Below are positions 59,062 to 64,000 of a DNA stretch of 64,000 bases, piece after piece. The stretch is from Gammaproteobacteria bacterium. GTDB taxonomy: Bacteria > Pseudomonadota > Gammaproteobacteria > Steroidobacterales > Steroidobacteraceae. The position numbers and the translations under genes were made by a program. Positions within the stretch are counted from its first letter, which is position 1, and the number at the start of each line of letters is the position of its first letter. Location: positions 1 through 64,000 of the forward strand of contig JANYJY010000029.1 in assembly GCA_025358295.1 (NCBI GenBank), written 5' to 3'. The notes under the pieces are model-generated. The model was not told where the DNA came from. It worked only from the letters and a program-made list of their open reading frames with translations, and ran no database searches.

Positions 59062-60923
59062 CTGCCGAGAACGAAGCGGATGCGAATGCGGGTGCGCTGG
59101 GCCTTCGCCTGGCCGCCGCGTATGACCGGCTTGAAACGCCATTGTGAGAGGGCCGCGATAGCCGCGTCTTCGAACACACCGGGCGTGCTGGTGGCACGAA
59201 CCGCAATGTCCTGCACCTCACCGCTTTCGCCAACCGTGAATTCCAACTCCACCCAACCTTGGGACTTGTTCAGTTCCGCCTTTTTCGGGTAGATGGGCTG
59301 CACGGATTTGACCAGGGTGAGATCGCCGGCGGCGACGATGCTCGACTGAAACTGATGCTTGGCAACCGCGGCGTCCAGATCGCGGTGGACCGCTTCAGAT
59401 TCGGCCGACGTAAACCCGACGGCCGACGCCTCCTCGAGCCAGCTTCGCGCCGCATCGAATTGCTCGAGAACAAGCGCGCGCCGCGCCTTGGCAACCAGGC
59501 GGGTGCCCAGGTCTTGCATGGCGGCGGGCAGGCCGGAGTTGCCGGGATCCAGGCCGCGCAAGGTCAGCAAATAATACTTGGCGCAGTCGTCGGCCGGTTC
59601 GATCAGCCGATCCTCCTGCAAGCGCTCGGTGCCGCTCTTCAGCAGCTGATTCCAGCCATCCGCTTGCGCCTGCCGGCGTGCCGTCGCGAGCAGGCTTCGC
59701 GCTGCCTGGAGATTGCCCGGCGCCGCGATCCCATCGGCGGCATCGAGCCAAGCGGACGCGTGCGCGAAATCACGGCGATCTACGGCGTTGCGGGCTTCGG
59801 TCAGAACATGCATGGCCCAGGACCTTTTAGTGTCCTGCACGGCTGGGCTGTTCGGATCGAGCCGCAGCGCCTGTTGTAGATAAAAGAGCGCGTTGTCGCT
59901 TGGCGGGTCGATGAGGTGTGCGCTATTCATGCGCCGCATGGTCAGTTCGAGCAAGGGCGTCACTCTGTCGTCTTCTGATTTGGCGTCGTTGCGTACGTGT
60001 GCCGCTGCCTGCGCCGATTTCACGCGCTCGCGCGATTTCGCCAACTGTGCCGTCAGAAATGCGATACGGCCGCTTTCAACCCCGGATTTTCGCGCGGTCT
60101 CGATGGCGGCCCCTGCCTCGTCGAGGCGTTCTTCGAGCAATGCGTTCTCGGCTCTGGCCAGCAAGCGCTCGTGGACTTCCGCCAGCCCGGCGCGGCCCAG
60201 CACGTCCGCAGGGCTTTGTGCCACCGCCTGCAGATACAGTTCGAGCGCATTATCGCCCGCGGGTTCGGTCAGCCGGTTGGCGGCGAGGGCGACGGCGGCG
60301 CGTGTGAGCAGCGTGGATTCGCCGGTGGAGGCCCGGGCTGCCTCAGGTACGGAGTTTTCTTCCGATCGCCTGTGCAAGGCCCACATCGAGACCAGCACGA
60401 TGCCCAAAACGCCGACGGTGCAGCCGATCAGCGCTGGACGATTTGAACTGGAGCGCCGCCTGGCCAATGGCGTCGCCGCGCTGCGCCTGCGTTGCTCTTC
60501 ATATTTCTTGACCGCCGCCTCCGCGAACAATCTTGCCCGGCCCGGCGACATTGGCTTGTGAATGAAGCGATAGACAATGCCCGCGCTGATGAGCCCGGCA
60601 AGGGAGATCTCCGTCTCACGGTTTCCGGCCACGACGACCACAAGATCGGGAAACTGCCGTTTGATTTGTCCGATGAAGACGCTCGACGTCTCATTGAGCG
60701 CCAGAACATCCAGGACCAAAATGCCAACTTCCCCCGCCACCAGGAGGTCGCTGACCTTGTCGGGGGAGGGAACATGCCACAGCCGCCTGGCACTGCCGAC
60801 CGCGTCTCTCAAGGTCTGCAGAAATGCCTCGTCGCTGGTAAGCACTACGAGCTCGACGATATCGCTGGCGAGGCTGAACCGTAGTGCGTCCAGCGAGGCG
60901 CCGTCTTCGCCGGAAGCTAGCAC
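59058..60923 (-). CDS. Receiver-like domain, one membrane helix, TPR-like repeats and TonB C-terminal domain
   Basis: The 621-residue product has an unusual order of parts. Residues 24-125 look like a response-regulator receiver, with D31/E32, D72 in LVLDV and K123 in HKP. Residues 164-183 form a single membrane helix. Residues 205-470 contain three related helical repeats, each with a L-x-E/D-P-x-x-D-N/D-A/C-x-x-Y signature (around 218-231, 337-350 and 440-453). Residues 534-621 are a TonB C-terminal domain (VQPIYPKKAEL, GWVELEFTVGESG, WRFKPVI). The topology would put the receiver in the cytoplasm and TonB in the periplasm. No ExbBD neighbours are present. The start is a GTG. Confidence 0.82.
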   Translation of the reverse strand: MLASGEDGASLDALRFSLASDIVELVVLTSDEAFLQTLRDAVGSARRLWHVPSPDKVSDLLVAGEVGILVLDVLALNETSSVFIGQIKRQFPDLVVVVAGNRETEISLAGLISAGIVYRFIHKPMSPGRARLFAEAAVKKYEEQRRRSAATPLARRRSSSNRPALIGCTVGVLGIVLVSMWALHRRSEENSVPEAARASTGESTLLTRAAVALAANRLTEPAGDNALELYLQAVAQSPADVLGRAGLAEVHERLLARAENALLEERLDEAGAAIETARKSGVESGRIAFLTAQLAKSRERVKSAQAAAHVRNDAKSEDDRVTPLLELTMRRMNSAHLIDPPSDNALFYLQQALRLDPNSPAVQDTKRSWAMHVLTEARNAVDRRDFAHASAWLDAADGIAAPGNLQAARSLLATARRQAQADGWNQLLKSGTERLQEDRLIEPADDCAKYYLLTLRGLDPGNSGLPAAMQDLGTRLVAKARRALVLEQFDAARSWLEEASAVGFTSAESEAVHRDLDAAVAKHQFQSSIVAAGDLTLVKSVQPIYPKKAELNKSQGWVELEFTVGESGEVQDIAVRATSTPGVFEDAAIAALSQWRFKPVIRGGQAKAQRTRIRIRFVLGS

Positions 60924-61059
60924 CGGTTATTTCCGTTCATTGAGACCCTTGCGGCTGCCGTTCGACCTTATTCTAGATTGCACTGCAGCAAATATTGGCT
61001 ACATTCCCATGGCTAGTGTCATTCCCTGGGCGACGCTATACGATACGGAGTCTCGGGCC

Positions 61060-61074
61060 GCAGACAACGTCTGC
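61060..61074. repeat. Inverted repeat upstream of a hypothetical gene
   Basis: GCAGAC and GTCTGC are perfect 6-base arms with a 3-base loop. They lie 22 bases before the GTG at 61097, in the gap between two divergent genes (60924-61096). An operator or a leader hairpin is possible. Confidence 0.4.
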
Positions 61075-61096
61075 TGCACTGCGTCAAGTTAATTCT

Positions 61097-61588
61097 GTGA
61101 CTGGACACTCATTCAAGGGCGAAGATGCCCATGGCGGGGGAGCGTTGAGCAGTTCAATCGGGATTACATCGAAATTGCCCGTAGAGCAGCGTGCCGCATT
61201 GGAACAATTGCTGTTCTTTAACGTCAATCAACATAGGGTCCGGGTCGGGATCCAGCAATCCATCGAAACCTACGGAGTCCCGGAGATTTTCGAGCAGGAC
61301 GGCGGCTTGCGGGTTCGTGTCGGAGACATCGCCGGCGTGCAAACCCTATTCGCGATCTCGGAATTAGGTCGGCCCCTGGGCGTTGCCGTGTTCGTACGTT
61401 CGGCACATGAGAGATTCGCCGTATTGCATCTCGGACTGGAGCCCCGCTTGGGGGCAACGCCCGAGGTGAACACCCGGGTGCTCCTTAAACTGATGCATGA
61501 GATCCGCAGCGCCGCACGCCGCACGCGCGGTGTCGACCGCATCGAATTCGTCTACAAGGACCGCCAAGCCGTGCGCCTGCACGCTTAA
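61097..61588 (+). CDS. Hypothetical protein, GNAT-like C-terminal part
   Basis: The product is about 163 residues from the GTG at 61097; a TTG at 61145 is an alternative start with a G-rich site just before it. The second half (VAVFVRSAHERFAVLHLGLEP, then LLKLMHEIRSAARRTRGVDRIEFVY) resembles the core of GNAT acetyltransferases, but no acetyl-CoA loop is clear. No signal peptide is present. It precedes tag by 18 bases and may be co-transcribed. Confidence 0.55.
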   Translation: MTGHSFKGEDAHGGGALSSSIGITSKLPVEQRAALEQLLFFNVNQHRVRVGIQQSIETYGVPEIFEQDGGLRVRVGDIAGVQTLFAISELGRPLGVAVFVRSAHERFAVLHLGLEPRLGATPEVNTRVLLKLMHEIRSAARRTRGVDRIEFVYKDRQAVRLHA

Positions 61589-61606
61589 ATCGACGATGCA
61601 ATCCTG

Positions 61607-62227
61607 ATGGCCGGTCAACCCAACCGAATGAAGCTCGGAGCGCAACGTCATGCCGACGGCAAGCTGCGCTGCGCCTGGTGTCCTGCGGATCCGCTGTACA
61701 CGGCCTATCACGACACGGAATGGGGAGCAGCCGTGCACGATGACCGGCAGCTGTTTGAGATGCTGTGTCTTGAGGGCGCGCAGGCAGGCTTGAGCTGGCT
61801 CATCATTCTGCGCAAGCGAGAAACCTATCGACTGGCCTTCGACGGTTTCAACGCGCAGAAAATGGCCCGTTATGGTGCCGCCAAGCGCAGGCGTCTGCTA
61901 CTCGATCCGGGCATCGTCCGAAATCGACTCAAGGTGGACGCTTTTATTTCCAACGCCAAAGCCTACCTCGAGATCCGACGCTCAATGACTTCTTTCGACG
62001 ACTATATCTGGCAGTTTACCGACGGCAAGGTGGTGCGCCGCCGCCCCTTGTACCTGGGTGAGATAGCGCCATCGACATCGCAAAGCGACGCCATGAGCAA
62101 GGACCTAAAACGACGCGGTTTTCGGTTCGTCGGCTCGACCATCTGTTACGCCTTTATGCAAGCCGTGGGGATGGTCGATGAACATCAACGCCATTGTTGG
62201 GTGGCACGGAGAGGAAAGAGTCCATGA
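61607..62227 (+). CDS. tag: DNA-3-methyladenine glycosylase I
   Basis: Tag removes 3-methyladenine from DNA in base-excision repair. The 206-residue product has RCAWCPADPLYTAYHDTEWG, FEMLCLEGAQAGLSW and KRGFRFVGSTICYAFMQAVG, all typical of the family. The zinc ligands are visible as the first Cys, the His in YHD, and the late His-x3-Cys in EHQRHC. In Pseudomonas tag also lies near the origin, beside glyQ, which fits an inherited neighbourhood. It overlaps the next gene by four bases. Confidence 0.95.
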   Translation: MAGQPNRMKLGAQRHADGKLRCAWCPADPLYTAYHDTEWGAAVHDDRQLFEMLCLEGAQAGLSWLIILRKRETYRLAFDGFNAQKMARYGAAKRRRLLLDPGIVRNRLKVDAFISNAKAYLEIRRSMTSFDDYIWQFTDGKVVRRRPLYLGEIAPSTSQSDAMSKDLKRRGFRFVGSTICYAFMQAVGMVDEHQRHCWVARRGKSP

Positions 62228-64000
62228 AGGATCGTGAATCGTGCGGCGCACCGCGTTGGCTACGGACGGCCGTGGCGGCCTTTTTTCTCATCGCAATGTC
62301 GCCGCAATGTTTTGCGCAAACCGCCAAGTCCCCTTTCAAGTCCCTCGACGTCTTCGACCTCCAGTGGGTAAGCGATCCGCAAATATCGCCCGATGGCCGC
62401 ACCATCGCCTACGTACGCATGGGCTTCGACATCAAAACGGACCGGCAGCGCGGCGTCGTATGGTTGATCGGGACGGATGGGAAGCACGAGCGCCCTCTAT
62501 CGAGCGCCACGACGAGCACCTCGCCGCGATGGTCGCCGGACGGAACCCGCCTTGCCTATTTAGGCGTGGGTGCGGACGGCTCGACCCAGATGTTCGTCTA
62601 TTGGCTCGACAGCGGAGTCACGGCAGCCATCAGCAATTTCACCGAATCACCATCGGGTCTTGCGTGGTCGCCTGACGGCCATTGGCTTGGCTTTACGATG
62701 CCGGTCGCGGCCGAGCGCAAGCCGTTGAAAGTCGACTTGCCGGAAGCGCCTAAGGATATTCACTGGGCGGACCCACCAAAGCTCATCGACCGATTGGTGT
62801 TCCGTGTGGACGGCGAGGGCTATGTACCGAACGTATTCACTCAGCTTTTCATCGTCGGCGCCGACGGTGGCGCGGCGCGTCAGCTCACGCACGGAGATTT
62901 CGATCACCAGGGCACGCCCGCATTCGACATCGACGGCAAGAGCATTCTGATTTCAGCCAACCGGCGCCCGGATGCGGAGTACGAGCCACTGGACAGCGAA
63001 ATCTTCCGTGTGAATTTATCTGACGACTCCATTCACGCACTGACCGACCGCCGCGGACCTGATCATCATCCGGCCGTGTCCCCCGATGGCAGACATATTG
63101 CCTACTTGGGATTCGATGACAAGCGGCTGGGCTACCAAGCAACACAGCTGTACGTCATGGACAGTGACGGCAGTCACTCGCGCTCACTCACCCCCACTCT
63201 CGACCGCGACGCCGACTCACCTCGCTGGACGGCTGACGGCCGGGAATTGATTTTTCAATTCGATGACCATGGATCGACCAAGATCGCGGCAGTCGACCTC
63301 GGCGGAAAAATGCGCATTCTGGCCGATAACGTCGGCGGCGCAGACGTCAGCCGACCCTATTCAGGCGGTACGTTCACAAGTGCCGCCGCAGTCAAGGGAG
63401 CCAATGTCCGGTTTGCGTATACCAAGGCGGCACCATTCGCGCCGGCGGCGCTCGCAACCGGCACCTCGTCGCGCGACATAGTGACTTTGAAGGTACCGAG
63501 CGACCCGCTGCTCGGCCAACGAACTCTCGGTGCGGTGGAGGATCTGTCATTCGAATCATCGGTGGACCATCGGCGTATTCAGGGGTGGATCGTCAAGCCG
63601 CCGGGCTTCAATGCCGCCAAGAAATACCCGTTGCTGCTCGAGATTCACGGCGGGCCGTTTGCGAGCTACGGACCAAGTTTTGCCGCTGAAATTCAGCTGT
63701 ACGTCGCGGCCGGATACGTGGTTCTTTACCTCAATCCACGCGGCAGCACGAGTTACGGCGAGGAATTCGCGGATTTGATCCATCACGACTATCCGGACAA
63801 CGACTACGGTGACCTCATGTCGGGTGTGGATGCCGTCGTCGGACGCGGCTACATCGATGCCCAGCGCCTGTTCGTCACAGGCGGAAGCGGCGGAGGGGTG
63901 CTGAGCGCGTGGATTGTCGGTCACACCGACAGATTTCGTGCGGCCGTGGTCGTAAAGCCCGTCATCAATTGGACGAGTTTCGTGCTCACCGCCGACATGA
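62224..64000 (+). CDS. S9-family peptidase, 3' end outside the window
   Basis: The visible 592 residues begin with a signal peptide (hydrophobic to about residue 31, ending CFAQ). A beta-propeller follows with several PD40-type repeats (SPDGRTIAY, SPDGTRLAY, SPDGHWLGF, SPDGRHIAY). An alpha/beta hydrolase domain comes next, with HGGPFASYG, NPRGSTSYG and the nucleophile motif GGSGGG near residue 558. The Asp and His of the triad lie beyond the window end. It probably cleaves peptides in the periplasm. The ATG overlaps the tag stop (ATGA). Confidence 0.9.
   Translation, partial: MKDRESCGAPRWLRTAVAAFFLIAMSPQCFAQTAKSPFKSLDVFDLQWVSDPQISPDGRTIAYVRMGFDIKTDRQRGVVWLIGTDGKHERPLSSATTSTSPRWSPDGTRLAYLGVGADGSTQMFVYWLDSGVTAAISNFTESPSGLAWSPDGHWLGFTMPVAAERKPLKVDLPEAPKDIHWADPPKLIDRLVFRVDGEGYVPNVFTQLFIVGADGGAARQLTHGDFDHQGTPAFDIDGKSILISANRRPDAEYEPLDSEIFRVNLSDDSIHALTDRRGPDHHPAVSPDGRHIAYLGFDDKRLGYQATQLYVMDSDGSHSRSLTPTLDRDADSPRWTADGRELIFQFDDHGSTKIAAVDLGGKMRILADNVGGADVSRPYSGGTFTSAAAVKGANVRFAYTKAAPFAPAALATGTSSRDIVTLKVPSDPLLGQRTLGAVEDLSFESSVDHRRIQGWIVKPPGFNAAKKYPLLLEIHGGPFASYGPSFAAEIQLYVAAGYVVLYLNPRGSTSYGEEFADLIHHDYPDNDYGDLMSGVDAVVGRGYIDAQRLFVTGGSGGGVLSAWIVGHTDRFRAAVVVKPVINWTSFVLTADM

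Overview
The window is about 64 kb of GC-rich DNA around the replication origin of a gammaproteobacterial chromosome. The clearest signs are the order glyQ-glyS-plsC ... gyrB-recF-dnaN-dnaA | rpmH-rnpA-yidD-yidC-mnmE, followed further along by mnmG, rsmG-parA-parB, the full atpIBEFHAGDC operon, glmU and glmS. Two parS sites of the Pseudomonas type lie next to and inside recF, and an AT-rich dnaA-dnaN gap carries DnaA boxes. A sigma-54 promoter on glnA, a CsrA, a class I fumarase and a diheme cytochrome c4-like protein fit an aerobic free-living gammaproteobacterium. The mix of gene neighbours resembles the Steroidobacteraceae/Nevskiales/Xanthomonadales side of the class, but that placement is an inference.

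Layout. 1-4.3 kb: the 5' end of glnA with its nitrogen-regulated promoter, then glyQS and plsC. 4.3-7.4 kb: three metabolic or transport genes (epoxide hydrolase-like, Ca2+/cation antiporter, PLP-dependent dehydratase) lying between plsC and gyrB. 7.5-17.9 kb: the origin block, with gyrB, recF, dnaN and dnaA on the minus strand and rpmH, rnpA, yidD, yidC and mnmE on the plus strand. 17.9-21.6 kb: a small membrane protein and an operon of a secreted alpha/beta hydrolase plus an ABC-2 exporter. 21.7-30.2 kb: fumarase, redoxin, mnmG, glutathione peroxidase, cytochrome c, an S9 peptidase that lacks the usual catalytic His, and two unknown proteins. 30.2-41.1 kb: rsmG-parA-parB, the ATP synthase operon and glmU, closed by a terminator. 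41.3-49.4 kb: a response regulator, histidine kinase and tripartite RND efflux pump, mostly with overlapping stops and starts. 49.4-52.4 kb: a PadR regulator with the stump of a partner gene, glmS and a methyltransferase. 52.4-55.7 kb: dacB, a MATE exporter and an unknown gene. 55.9-61.6 kb: a GAF-GGDEF-EAL protein beside csrA, a redoxin with an unusual leader, a receiver-TPR-TonB fusion and an unknown GNAT-like protein. 61.6-64 kb: tag and a second S9 peptidase that runs off the window.

How the genes work together. Most of the window is growth machinery: replication initiation and segregation, membrane protein insertion, tRNA modification and charging, ATP synthesis and cell-wall precursor synthesis. 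No phage, transposon, CRISPR array or defence island is visible. The observations most worth a second look are the receiver-membrane-repeat-TonB fusion, a stable hairpin sitting exactly between the Shine-Dalgarno sequence and the start codon of a redoxin gene, a degenerate GGDEF/EAL protein directly upstream of csrA, an apparent AUC start codon for rnpA, and an S9 peptidase whose catalytic His position is Asp. No complete undescribed multi-gene system was found.
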